Assembly: GCA_965200145.1 (NCBI GenBank)
Contig: CBDATG010000001.1
Coordinates: 134,090 to 198,089, forward strand
Length of the DNA stretch: 64,000 nt
Source of the DNA: CBDATG01 sp965200145
GTDB taxonomy: Bacteria; Chloroflexota; Dehalococcoidia; Lucifugimonadales; Lucifugimonadaceae
Direction of reading: 5' to 3'
Part shown: positions 45,695 through 53,799 of the stretch, one piece after another
Numbering within the stretch: position 1 is the first letter of the stretch
Layout of the letters: every line of letters begins with the position of its first letter
Program-made: the position numbers and the translations under genes
Notes under the pieces: model-generated
Told to the model about the DNA's origin: nothing
Databases searched by the model: none
The model's input: the letters and a program-made list of their open reading frames with translations, nothing else

Positions 45695-45873
45695 TGGAAC
45701 TGCTCGAATGGCTAGGGTTGGCCAACGGTGTGGCCGGAGCTTTACTAACGGCAGAGCGGGCAGGTCTACCCATGCCTAACATAATACCTTCTAGGAACTG
45801 CTCGCGTTGTAGGCTATACCCAGTTGTTAGATATTTGCACGCACACGTATCCGCATATCAAGGAGTTTTCGAT

Positions 45874-46854
45874 TTGAGTTTCAAGATGGTGTTCCTGTCA
45901 CCCGTTCGCACCGGCACCGAAAGCATGGTCGCGAGACTACAAGACTCTGTGCCAGATGCCGAGATCGTGGTCGCTGATGACCGGGAGGCTGCGTTGCGGG
46001 AGTTAGCCGACGCTGATGCCGCATTCGGAACGATGGACCCAACTCTCATAGCCGCTGCACCCAATTTGCGCTGGCTTCAGGCCCCTGCGGCCGCGCCACC
46101 CGCAGGTTATTACTTCCCGGAACTGATAGAGCATCCAACACAGGTCACGAACTTCCGCGGGATTTACAACGATCACATATCTGCCCACATTATGGCGATG
46201 GTCTTGTCTTTCGCGAAGCACATGCATCGGTACCGCGACCAACAACTCCAAGCCGAATGGAGCCCAATCGCTGGCGAAGGCGCAAATCAGGTCTTTCTAC
46301 CCGAATCGACTGCCCTCATCGTCGGAGTCGGAGGCATCGGTAGCGAAACAGCGAAGCTATGCAAGGCATTCGGAATGAAAGTCGTGGGAGTTGATGCGCG
46401 GTGGGAGATGCCAGATGTGAACGAACACCTAGATGTCGCATCGGGACCAGAGGAGTTAGACACGCACCTCACAGACGCTGACTTCGTCATACTGACGATC
46501 CCACACACACCCGAGACCGAAGGACTGTTTAACGCGACCAAGTTCCGACTCATGCGTCAAACCGCTTACTTCATCAATATCGGCAGGGGCATGACGACCA
46601 AGCTGCACGATCTAGTGGACGCGCTTGAGCACAGGGAGATTGCCGGTGCAGGGTTGGATGTCTACGAAATCGAGCCGCTCCCTTCGGATCATCCGCTCTG
46701 GTCAATGCCAAACGTCATCCTCACCCCTCACGTTGCCGCCGAAGAGGGAAGACACCTCGGCGAACGACGCTACCAAGTGGTCGCAGAGAACATGCGACGA
46801 TTTGCAAACGGCGAAACCTTGCTCAACGTCGTCGATAAGGCGAGTTGGTTCTAG
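45874..46854 (+). CDS. D-2-hydroxyacid dehydrogenase
   Basis: 326 aa from the TTG at 45874, supported by AAGGAG 8 nt upstream (45860-45865); a much longer frame to 45679 lacks homology. It has the NAD fold ALIVGVGGIGSETAKLC, then HTPETEGLF, INIGRGMTTKLHDL (Arg region), the DVYEIEPLP segment with catalytic Glu and LTPHVAAEEGRHLGE with catalytic His. It reduces 2-keto acids or oxidises D-2-hydroxyacids; the substrate is not predictable. Confidence 0.92.
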   Translation: MSFKMVFLSPVRTGTESMVARLQDSVPDAEIVVADDREAALRELADADAAFGTMDPTLIAAAPNLRWLQAPAAAPPAGYYFPELIEHPTQVTNFRGIYNDHISAHIMAMVLSFAKHMHRYRDQQLQAEWSPIAGEGANQVFLPESTALIVGVGGIGSETAKLCKAFGMKVVGVDARWEMPDVNEHLDVASGPEELDTHLTDADFVILTIPHTPETEGLFNATKFRLMRQTAYFINIGRGMTTKLHDLVDALEHREIAGAGLDVYEIEPLPSDHPLWSMPNVILTPHVAAEEGRHLGERRYQVVAENMRRFANGETLLNVVDKASWF

Positions 46855-46923
46855 ACCCTAACGTCATAGCGATTCCAGTCAGCATTCCGATCTTCCGCGC
46901 CTAACCTCAGAGAACGAACTGCA

Positions 46924-47895
46924 ATGCCGCCAATGGACAACCGATTGCACCCCGATGTCGTTGACTACATGGCGGCGATCGAGAAACTTGATCTCCCAAT
47001 CACCGGCGAAGCAACCCCGCAGGAGCTCCGAGCGGCCGCTACAAAGAGGAAGCTGATGATTCGCGTGCCAGTTGAGAACGTCGGCAAGGTTTACGAAAGA
47101 GAGCTCACACATCAAGGCGGGACGGTACCCGTGCGAGTCTACGAGCCAGGAAGCGACAGAAGTGGCAACAATCTTCGCCCGCCGACCATATTGGTGTTTC
47201 ACGGCGGCGGCTGGGTCGTCGGCGACCCGGACTCGGAAGATGTCACATCGCGCGGACTGTGCAGACGCGTAGGGGCCGTGGTGGTATCCGTTGACTACCG
47301 ACTGGCACCGGAACATAGTTATCCGGCCGCGGCGGACGATTGCTACGCGGCCCTGGAATGGTTGGTACAGCACGCCGATGAACTCGGTGCCGATCCGGAC
47401 CGGTTGGCAGTCGCGGGTACGTCCGCCGGCGGCAACCTAGCAACCGTCGTCTGCCAGATGGCGAGGGACCGCGGTGGACCAAAGATCGCGCATCAGGTCC
47501 TCTTCTGTCCTGTCACAGATTACGGCGACTCGCGAGATTCATACCGAGACTTCGAGACGGGCTACGGATTGACACGTGATGGTATGAACTGGTTCTGGGC
47601 GCAATACCTTGGCGACAAAACACATCTCGGTTCTGAACCCTACGCATCACCGTTGCGCTCCTCCGACCTCGGCTCGCTTCCGGATGCCACCGTCATCGTT
47701 GCAGAGTGCGATGTCTTGAGAGATGAAGGTGAAGACTACGCCAACGCGTTGGAGCGTGCTGGCGTGAACACTCGCCTGACGCGCTACGAAGGCATGATCC
47801 ACGGGTTCAACCTGGTGCTAGGCCTAATCAACGCTGCAGAAGACGCGTTGGACGAGGCGGCAGACCGCATAAAGTCATCGTTCGCTACCCTGTGA
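46924..47895 (+). CDS. Alpha/beta hydrolase, HSL-type esterase/lipase
   Basis: 323 aa. The oxyanion motif FHGGGWVVGDPDSED (about 97-111), VVSVDYRLAPEHSYPAA, the nucleophile elbow GTSAGGNLA, Asp in VAECDVLRDEG and His in GMIHGFNLV complete the catalytic set of hormone-sensitive-lipase (bacterial family IV) esterases. It acts on short-chain acyl esters in general; the natural substrate is unknown. It lies 69 nt after the dehydrogenase gene and could be co-transcribed with it. Confidence 0.92.
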   Translation: MPPMDNRLHPDVVDYMAAIEKLDLPITGEATPQELRAAATKRKLMIRVPVENVGKVYERELTHQGGTVPVRVYEPGSDRSGNNLRPPTILVFHGGGWVVGDPDSEDVTSRGLCRRVGAVVVSVDYRLAPEHSYPAAADDCYAALEWLVQHADELGADPDRLAVAGTSAGGNLATVVCQMARDRGGPKIAHQVLFCPVTDYGDSRDSYRDFETGYGLTRDGMNWFWAQYLGDKTHLGSEPYASPLRSSDLGSLPDATVIVAECDVLRDEGEDYANALERAGVNTRLTRYEGMIHGFNLVLGLINAAEDALDEAADRIKSSFATL

Positions 47896-47973
47896 AATCG
47901 CCGCGAATCGTCGCAGACTCTGCCGTTTTGAGCTATCTAGAATCCCGATCGATTCTCCGATTGGGTCAGATGT

Positions 47974-48003
47974 TTCCCAACTTGAACTTCAGATTCCTAT
48001 AAT
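47974..48003 (+). promoter_or_regulatory. Candidate promoter of the 57-aa protein gene
   Basis: A perfect TATAAT (47998-48003) is preceded at 18 nt by TTCCCA (47974-47979, 4/6 to TTGACA). It would start transcription near 48010, giving a roughly 60-nt leader before the ATG at 48072. Confidence 0.45.
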
Positions 48004-48071
48004 GTTGCGCATCTGGACTTCAAGCGAAGTTCGGCATCTGACACACAAACAGTTCATTTTGAGGTGAAGCA

Positions 48072-48245
48072 ATGGCTTGGACAGCATACTCGGTCAAGGA
48101 GAAGGCTCAGGTTGAGATCATGAACCCTGAGATCGTCACGATGAAGAACGGCAGGAAGGCACTACAAGGCATGTCCGCCGCCGGCAACAAGGTCTTCCGC
48201 ATTCTCAGCGCCGCCGATGCCGAGAAGTTCGAGAAAGAAGGTTAG
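48072..48245 (+). CDS. DUF5679-like small protein lacking the zinc cysteines
   Basis: 57 aa with GAGGTGAAGCA directly upstream of the ATG. The backbone follows DUF5679 (family pattern YCVKCxxKxEMxxPxxVTxKNGRPAxxGxCPxCGxKxFRI): here AYSVKEKAQVEIMNPEIVTM, then KNGRKALQGMSAAGNKVFRI. All four zinc-binding cysteines of the family are replaced (SVKE; GMSAAG), yet the fold-defining residues persist. It is probably a structured non-zinc derivative. Own promoter and ribosome site suggest it is expressed. Function unknown. Confidence 0.78.
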   Translation: MAWTAYSVKEKAQVEIMNPEIVTMKNGRKALQGMSAAGNKVFRILSAADAEKFEKEG

Positions 48246-48322
48246 CCACCGCGAATCCGACTCGCAGTAGACCTTACCGTTAGCACCCGGCCTGTCGCGT
48301 GCTAAACATTCCGAGTAATTAG

Positions 48323-48353
48323 TTGCGATGGCAGCTAGTAGCTGGGTTATAAT
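48323..48353 (+). promoter_or_regulatory. Candidate promoter of the structured RNA gene
   Basis: A perfect TATAAT (48348-48353) with TTGCGA (48323-48328, 4/6) 19 nt upstream. The spacer is slightly long. Transcription would begin near 48358-48361 (GGGCAAGCC). Confidence 0.45.
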
Positions 48354-48458
48354 TCGGGCAAGCCAGAGGTCAACACCCGATGGTGTCTGGGCTCTGAGGT
48401 TGTAGCAGATGTGCTACGAACCGGTACGACTAACAAAGTAAGGAGGGAAGCTCAAACG

Positions 48459-48494
48459 ATGAGAAAAGGCTGTAAGAGGGGTGTCTCGCGATAG
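48459..48494 (+). CDS. Possible 11-codon leader peptide inside the structured RNA
   Basis: AAGGAGGG (48440-48447) stands 11 nt before ATG of an 11-codon ORF, MRKGCKRGVSR then TAG. Five of 11 residues are Lys/Arg. The stop codon lies in the loop of the hairpin 48479-48501. Such an arrangement resembles leader peptides that sense translation, but chance occurrence is possible for so short a frame. Confidence 0.3.
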   Translation: MRKGCKRGVSR

Positions 48495-48594
48495 AGATCC
48501 CGGCCGTTGGACAGTCCTCATGGGCGGTTCAACGCAGACAGATGAGCCTACGCTCATTAGGTCGCCTCAGTTTCTAGGCGGGGCACCTCCGAGA

Positions 48595-48654
48595 GCGGAT
48601 GGCGTTACCCGGACTGGACAGATGGACTATCCCGGTAATGCCATCCGCTTCTTT
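48595..48654 (+). terminator. Terminator-like 15-bp hairpin ending the structured RNA
   Basis: GCGGATGGCGTTACC (48595-48609) pairs with GGTAATGCCATCCGC (48634-48648), one G-U, with a 24-nt loop, followed by TTCTTT. The U-tract is short, so termination may be partial or regulated. Confidence 0.5.
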
Positions 48655-48719
48655 GCATATGGCTGATAAATATCTAGGCACATTGGTCCAATGTCGCTAA
48701 CGCCACGGTTATCTGCGCA

Positions 48720-49064
48720 ATGTCCCCCATAATGTTCGGTTTCGCCCGTCAGCGTCGACAGATGCTCGACGCAGAACTTAAGAGATTCATCGACGAGATG
48801 CCGCCATTGGGCATGACACGCCTCATCCTGATCGGGAAATTGGCGCGCGGTAGCGATGTAACTCCTGACACTGGATTGCAACTGGTAGTGGTGCAGGAAA
48901 CGGCAGAGCCTCCCCATCGTCGCGCAGATTTCTGGGTGACGCACCTGCGCCCTGCCGTCGCAGCTCATTTCCATGTCTACACTGAGCGCGAGTTCGACTC
49001 CCTAACCACCCAAGACCCGTTGCTCATCGAAGCGACGCAGTACGGCGAAAGGCTGTACGGGTAG
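48720..49064 (+). CDS. MNT-like minimal nucleotidyltransferase, catalytic residues lost
   Basis: 114 aa. The fold is that of the small nucleotidyltransferases paired with HEPN proteins: TRLILIGKLARGSDVTPDTG then LQLVVVQE, HRRADFWVTHLRP, VYTEREF and a C-terminal GERLYG. The family motif GS-x-ARG...TDxDLVVV is degraded: Ser is Lys40, and the two catalytic Asp are Gly52 and Gln54. It probably binds its HEPN partner without transferring nucleotides. It lies 66 nt after the structured RNA and 50 nt before the HEPN frame. Confidence 0.75.
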   Translation: MSPIMFGFARQRRQMLDAELKRFIDEMPPLGMTRLILIGKLARGSDVTPDTGLQLVVVQETAEPPHRRADFWVTHLRPAVAAHFHVYTEREFDSLTTQDPLLIEATQYGERLYG

Positions 49065-49114
49065 CCCGATCGCCCTATCAGTTTCCGAGTTTCCCAGTAG
49101 ACGAGTTCACGCAA

Positions 49115-49516
49115 TTGCTCTCGATACACCACCACTTCATCGAGCAAGCCGTCGCCGACTTGGAAGCGGCGCGTGCGAACTCCGATGCTCGTCGTTATGC
49201 CTTGGCATGCTGGTTGTGCCACCAGTCCGCTGCCAGAGCGGTAACCGGATTTCTTTACGCAAACGGAGCCGAACACGTGTGGGGCGAAGCACTGGCAGAC
49301 CTATGCGAGGACGCGAAAGCGTTCGACCCGTCATTCGAGTTCATCAAATCAATCGCCGTCCTGCTGGACAAGCACTACCATACCGCCCGCATCCCAACTG
49401 CCCTGCCGTCGGGCGCACCCTGCAACGCATATGACGCTACTGATGCCAGCAGAGCGTTAGAAGTCGCACAGGACGTCCTAGACGGCGTAAACGGGCGGTT
49501 GAGAGAGATGGATTAG
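49115..49516 (+). CDS. HEPN-domain protein
   Basis: 133 aa from a TTG at 49115; the true start may be slightly upstream in the same frame (in-frame VDEFTQ). The helical HEPN pattern is present: AVADLEAARANSDARRYALA, CHQSAARAVTGFLYANG and the C-terminal DASRALEVAQDVLDGV helix. The R-x4-6-H motif of RNase HEPN toxins is absent, so ribonuclease activity is doubtful. With the preceding MNT gene it forms an MNT-HEPN pair, a known toxin-antitoxin or nucleotide-modifying architecture, here apparently degenerate. Confidence 0.72.
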   Translation: MLSIHHHFIEQAVADLEAARANSDARRYALACWLCHQSAARAVTGFLYANGAEHVWGEALADLCEDAKAFDPSFEFIKSIAVLLDKHYHTARIPTALPSGAPCNAYDATDASRALEVAQDVLDGVNGRLREMD

Positions 49517-49521
49517 AGCCG

Positions 49522-49650
49522 TCAACCGACCTCAATCCAAGAGTCGTCGTATCCGATGCGGTCCAGAACGTCCTCAGCATCGATCAACGGGGCATCAACT
49601 GCGATACCAAACGTTCGAGCGGAAGCCGGAACCGATCTAATGATGGTGAG
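49522..49650 (-). other. Open frame without start codon, possible gene remnant
   Basis: In the 251-bp gap between the HEPN gene and the NHL gene, the minus strand holds 42 sense codons ended by TGA (49522-49524), reading ...SARTFGIAVDAPLIDAEDVL... and ending DDSWIEVG. It has no ATG/GTG/TTG near its beginning and is closed upstream by TAG. Composition looks protein-like but I recognise no family. It may be a degraded gene end or chance. Confidence 0.2.
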
Positions 49651-49767
49651 CTAGCTGCCTCGAGGAGTGGCCACCCACGACCGCGGACTCACCGAGATTA
49701 GGCACCAGCGGGTAACCCCGGCAACCGGGCTCAATCCGCGCAACTCCTGCCCGTGCAGGCGCTCCTG

Positions 49768-50817
49768 TTAAACCGTGTAGAGTGTTGGCGCAGAAGGAAC
49801 GGGGGCGATCATGTCGGGTGTCAGCTCGTCGTAGAGCTTGCGGTAGACCTGAAGTCTGTGGCACCCGAAATCTGAGACGTACATCAACTCGCCCCGTTTC
49901 GGGTCGCTATGCATTCGGACCGAGGTCGGCCCACGTAGCCTGCGCTGTTCTTCCAACTCGGTCGATTCCCTGTTGCGAAGCACCGTCGTGCTCGACAGGA
50001 TGTATGTCCTCCCACTCTTGGAGAGCACCGCGTCGCCGATGAATCGATCGACATAGCGGCCATTCAGGTCGAACTGCAACACACGGTTGTTGCCGCGGTC
50101 CGCCACATAGACATCGCCGTGACGGTCGATAGCGACACCGGCAGGTCCGTTGAACTCGCCCATGCCATCACCCTTGTTTCCCACCGTCCAGATGTGGCAG
50201 CCGTCGTTGTCAAACTTCTGCAACCGGTGATTGCGCCAATCAGAGACGTAGATTGATGCGTCTACCGGGTCAACGGCGATACCCCAAGGATAGTTGAATT
50301 GACCATCGTCCTGGCCGTACTCGCCGAAGCTGGAGATGTACTCTCCCGATGATGTGAATCGCTGCACGCGGTGGTTCCTGCCATCGACGACTAGCATCTT
50401 GCCATCATTGTCGAACGATATGCCGCACGGTCGATCCAGCTGACCATCGCCGGAACCGTGCTCGCCCCACTCTGAGAGCAACTCGCCATCCGTGTGTCGC
50501 CACACCGTTATCGTGTGTTTGCCCTCATCGGACACGTACAAGTTTTCGTCGGCGTCCCTGATCATATGCGCCGGCCAGACAAAGTCGGAGCCTAGGATGT
50601 CTAGGTCATCATCATCCCAATTCGTACGACGGATCTGACCACCGGAACCATCAGCGCGATTAAGCACGAACAACCTGTCATCATCGCCTATCACGACATC
50701 AATCGGATAGGTCGTCACGCGACGCATTCCGAGAGTCGCGAAAAACGGGAAACCAGAACGTAGCAGCGCATAAGGGTGCTGTCCGTTACCGTTAGAGCCG
50801 TTTGAACCTTGTGCCAA
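49768..50817 (-). CDS. NHL-repeat beta-propeller protein
   Basis: 349 aa. Five to six NHL repeats are visible, each with the pattern G..DGQ...P.GI..D..G.I.V.D..NHRVQ.F (for example QLDRPCGISFDNDGKML and QFNYPWGIAVDPVDASIY). There is no clear signal peptide. Such propellers act as interaction scaffolds, or as the lyase domain of peptide-amidating enzymes; no catalytic features can be assigned. It lies downstream of DUF1501 and DUF1800 on the same strand, possibly one functional group. Confidence 0.85.
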   Translation of the reverse strand: MAQGSNGSNGNGQHPYALLRSGFPFFATLGMRRVTTYPIDVVIGDDDRLFVLNRADGSGGQIRRTNWDDDDLDILGSDFVWPAHMIRDADENLYVSDEGKHTITVWRHTDGELLSEWGEHGSGDGQLDRPCGISFDNDGKMLVVDGRNHRVQRFTSSGEYISSFGEYGQDDGQFNYPWGIAVDPVDASIYVSDWRNHRLQKFDNDGCHIWTVGNKGDGMGEFNGPAGVAIDRHGDVYVADRGNNRVLQFDLNGRYVDRFIGDAVLSKSGRTYILSSTTVLRNRESTELEEQRRLRGPTSVRMHSDPKRGELMYVSDFGCHRLQVYRKLYDELTPDMIAPVPSAPTLYTV

Positions 50818-50923
50818 CGTTATACCTCCGTGTTCTCGTCTCTCAATAATCCTGTTTCACCGGCGTTTTCCCAAGCGCGACATGCAGAGACTGTACGCGT
50901 CATGATCGGCTTGGATGGAGTCT

Positions 50924-52096
50924 TCACGCAACCGCCTTGACGTACGGGTTGATCTGCTCAAAGTTGCCGTTGACTATCGGTACCGGATCCAAGTGCAACC
51001 ACTGCTCCAAGATCGTCGAGTAGACACCTCGGAAGTCGATGGTGTGCCGCATGTCCTCGTCGTTCAGCCACTCCGTGCGTTCCAACGGAGGATACTCGGA
51101 GTAGAGCCCACCCGCAACTCGCTCGCCGATCAGGAACGCCCCGCCGCCCGAGCCGTGGTCCGTACCCGAGCCGTTGTCTTTGATCCTGCGCCCGAACTCG
51201 GTGAAGACGAGTATCGTCACCTCCTCCGCAGCGTTGTGGTCTCTGAGGTCCAGCATGAAGTCACGCAGGCCGTCGCAGAGCTCCGTGAGCAGCTTAGCGT
51301 GTGTCGGCACCTCCTGCGCGTGGTGGTCGTAACCGCCGTGGTTCGTATAGAAAATGCGCGTGCCGAGGTCGGCGGTGTGTACGCGGGCAACATCCCGCAA
51401 AGACTGCGCGATAGGGTTGTCGGCGTACTCAACCTCCGACGCGTACTGCTCCGGCGCGACAGCAAGTATGTCCGCGCCCCTGATGACATCGCGTCCAGTC
51501 TGGCTCAGGTAGTCCATCACAAGCCCAGAACCGACTGCCGGCGTGTACATCCGCTTGAAGATGTCTAGATTTTCTTGACGTTCCTGCTCTACCTCAATGC
51601 TTGACATCAATCCGTAGTTGTCTAGGTCGCCAACCGATGTCGCAGTGACGTTCGGTGCCGCCAACGCACGAGGCAGTCCCCTCCCGAAGCTGACCGCCGT
51701 TATCGGGTTGGTACCTTCGGGGTCAAACTCGCGTATCACCCTCGCCAGCCATCCCTCAGTGCCTATCGTGTCCGGCTCGCACGTGTGCCAGATGTCCATC
51801 GCACGGAAGTGAGACCGGCTGGAGTTCTTGTAGCCGATACCCTGGATGATCGCTACAATTCCCTCGTCGTACAACTCCTTCAATCCGCCAGCACACGGGT
51901 GAAACCCCACCTTGTCGTTCAGCGGTAGCACCTTGTCTTCGGGAATGCCGACCAGCGGGCGAGAGTCGTAGTAGATCCCCTCGGCGTATGGAATGATCGT
52001 GTTCATGAAGTCATTCCCGCCGGAGAGCTGCACAACTACCAGCACGGGATCCTTTTCATGCTGCCCATTGGTACTATTGCCGTTCGTCATTGACAT
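50924..52096 (-). CDS. DUF1501 (sulfatase-like fold) protein
   Basis: 390 aa from the ATG at 52096 (AAGGA 8 nt upstream); a longer frame to 52207 overlaps the DUF1800 gene and is not needed. It has VVVQLSGGNDFMNTIIPYAEG near the start, GFHPCAGGLKELYDEG, RSHFRAMDIWHT and the C-terminal VFTEFGRRIKDNGSGTDHGSGG, all landmarks of DUF1501, an alkaline-phosphatase/sulfatase superfamily group. Most members carry a Tat signal; none is evident here. DUF1501 and DUF1800 genes are habitual neighbours; their joint function is unknown. Confidence 0.92.
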   Translation of the reverse strand: MSMTNGNSTNGQHEKDPVLVVVQLSGGNDFMNTIIPYAEGIYYDSRPLVGIPEDKVLPLNDKVGFHPCAGGLKELYDEGIVAIIQGIGYKNSSRSHFRAMDIWHTCEPDTIGTEGWLARVIREFDPEGTNPITAVSFGRGLPRALAAPNVTATSVGDLDNYGLMSSIEVEQERQENLDIFKRMYTPAVGSGLVMDYLSQTGRDVIRGADILAVAPEQYASEVEYADNPIAQSLRDVARVHTADLGTRIFYTNHGGYDHHAQEVPTHAKLLTELCDGLRDFMLDLRDHNAAEEVTILVFTEFGRRIKDNGSGTDHGSGGGAFLIGERVAGGLYSEYPPLERTEWLNDEDMRHTIDFRGVYSTILEQWLHLDPVPIVNGNFEQINPYVKAVA

Positions 52097-52178
52097 GTCG
52101 CATGTCCTTGTCTGGTTGAAGTGTGTGTGTGTTGCGGTTAGGTTTCGACGATTAATGGTGGTACATTGCACTCTGTCT

Positions 52179-53615
52179 CTATTCAAACTGGAACTCGCGG
52201 GTAGCAACGGCGAGGTTCAGCATCTGCAACACGCGCTTCTCGCTCCCTTCGGGATCGCGGGCAAAGTTCAACTCGCCCTGCGTAATCGCATGTGCCTGAA
52301 GCGTGCCACGCGTCTCATCCTTAACTTCAAGGCGGCACAGATGGCGCAACACCGTCTCAACGAATACGCCTTCAGACACCGGCTGGGGCTGCGCAGCCAG
52401 GTTGTCGACCAACTCTCGGAACCCTGGCTTCGATGTATCAGACAGCGTCTCCACGGCGAAGTTGACTCGTTCGGTCAATGTCCCGCCGTCAATCCACTCC
52501 TTGCCCGCGTGCCAGCCCTCCACTGTCGGTGGGTCCATCAACTTCTGCCCCATGGCGATCAACGTGCCCTCAAACGATTCGAGACCTGGGTCCGGATACC
52601 GATAGTCGCCGGATATCTTCAGCACGTTCGCAACGAACTCGGTCGGCGACTTGACACGCTCATACCGGGCCTCCTTGAAGAAATCGGACCTCAGCAACAC
52701 AGACATCACATGTCGGATGTCTGCGTCAGACTCGAACCACGCATCAACGAGCGTCTGGATCGCATCCGGGTCCCGCGGTGCTTGAATGCTCCACGCGGGA
52801 ACTTGCGCCTCGTCAGCTACGAAGAAGCTGTACAAATGCCGACACACGAACCTCGCCGTTGCTTCCTGACGCGCGATGATGTCAACGATGTCCTCACCGT
52901 TGAACCTGCCCCGGTGGCCAAGAAACTCCTTCTCGCCATCATCGTGATCGTCCTCGCGGTAAATGAATCTGGCCTCAAAGTGGCCAAAGGGATACAGCGG
53001 CAGAGGCTGTTTGAACGTCCAGCCGGTGAACGCCCGCGCCGCATTCTTGATGTCATCCTCCGTGTAGTTCCCTATCCCCATGGAGAACAGCTCCAAGATC
53101 TCGCGGCCGTAGTTCTCGTTGATGGCGTCGCCATGGTTCTCGTTGTTGTCAAGCCAATAGATCATGGCCGGGTCTCGCGATAGCTCAATCAGGATAGTGC
53201 GAAAGTTGGCAAGGCAGTTGGTCCGCAACATCTCGATGTGGTTGACCATGCTCGGAGTGTGCTCGCTCTTGGTCCATCCCGTTGCCAAGATGCCGTGCCA
53301 GAAAAGCGTCATCTTTTCCTGTAGCGGACGCTCGGTGTTCAGCATCCTATAGATCCATCGTCCGTTCCAAACGGCAGGGTTATCCTTATTCGCCGCGATG
53401 TGGGGGTAGTACCGCCCGAGCAGGTCATCCTCGACTTCGTCAAAACGCTCCGGATTGACCAACCGGTCGACAATCTCGTCGTACTCCAACTCGGAGTACC
53501 GGGCGATCTCGGCCGAATCGGCACCGAATCCCGCCCGTCTAAGTAGATGCGCTACTAGATCGGCATCGGTTCCTTGCGACATCGTCGTTTCGGTCTGTGT
53601 GGCTGCGAGTGCCAT
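52179..53615 (-). CDS. DUF1800 protein
   Basis: 478 aa from the ATG at 53615 (GGGAG 6 nt upstream). It begins with LVAHLLRRAGFGADSAEI and continues with TLFWHGILAT, NENYGREILELFSMGIGNY, ARAFTGW and VEGWHAGKEWID, the conserved DUF1800 blocks. The N-terminus lacks an evident signal peptide. It is upstream of DUF1501 in the same orientation (82 nt). The pair is frequent in Planctomycetes, Bacteroidetes and SAR202-like genomes and presumably acts together. Confidence 0.92.
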   Translation of the reverse strand: MALAATQTETTMSQGTDADLVAHLLRRAGFGADSAEIARYSELEYDEIVDRLVNPERFDEVEDDLLGRYYPHIAANKDNPAVWNGRWIYRMLNTERPLQEKMTLFWHGILATGWTKSEHTPSMVNHIEMLRTNCLANFRTILIELSRDPAMIYWLDNNENHGDAINENYGREILELFSMGIGNYTEDDIKNAARAFTGWTFKQPLPLYPFGHFEARFIYREDDHDDGEKEFLGHRGRFNGEDIVDIIARQEATARFVCRHLYSFFVADEAQVPAWSIQAPRDPDAIQTLVDAWFESDADIRHVMSVLLRSDFFKEARYERVKSPTEFVANVLKISGDYRYPDPGLESFEGTLIAMGQKLMDPPTVEGWHAGKEWIDGGTLTERVNFAVETLSDTSKPGFRELVDNLAAQPQPVSEGVFVETVLRHLCRLEVKDETRGTLQAHAITQGELNFARDPEGSEKRVLQMLNLAVATREFQFE

Positions 53616-53799
53616 GCTCAACTCCCAGATTTTCGCGTCTGCTGGATTTGTTTCGTGATTTTACTGCGAATTGTAACGATGTGAACGTGTCAAATCAAAC
53701 GAATACGCAGTGATAGATGACGCGCGCGAATCGTGCACGCGTCGGATTCCAAGCGAAGCGGAGTATCGCACGATGTCGGTCCTGCCTCGCACGGCGAGT

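Larger units (their letters stand above)
48358..48656 (+). ncRNA. Unclassified, highly structured RNA of about 300 nt
   Basis: Between a perfect -10 box and a terminator-like hairpin the strand forms successive strong hairpins: 48361-48393 (AGCCAGA/TCTGGGCT with inner ACACC/GGTGT); 48398-48422 (10 bp, GGTTGTAGCA with TGCTACgAACC); 48479-48501 (GGGGtGTCTC region with GAGATCCC); 48542-48557 (ATGAGC-CTAC-GCTCAT); 48559-48588 (AGGTCGCCT with AGGCG-gggc-ACCT); and a 15-bp stem 48595-48609/48634-48648. No RNase P, tmRNA, SRP, 6S or T-box hallmark is recognisable. A short ORF with a strong ribosome site is embedded at 48459. It is either a free RNA or a long attenuating leader for the MNT/HEPN genes. 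Confidence 0.55.

Noticed and set aside
48358..48656. RNase P RNA, tmRNA, SRP RNA or T-box as identity of the structured RNA
   Set aside because: The universal RNase P blocks (GAGGAAAGUCC and ACAGAA..GGCUUA) are absent, there is no tRNA-like 3' end for tmRNA, no GGAAG tetraloop region for SRP, and no AGGGUGGNACCGCG for a T-box.
49637..49864. 75-codon minus-strand frame overlapping the end of the NHL gene
   Set aside because: Most of it is antisense or out of frame to the NHL repeat gene or to the intergenic gap, and it shows no recognisable family pattern or ribosome site.
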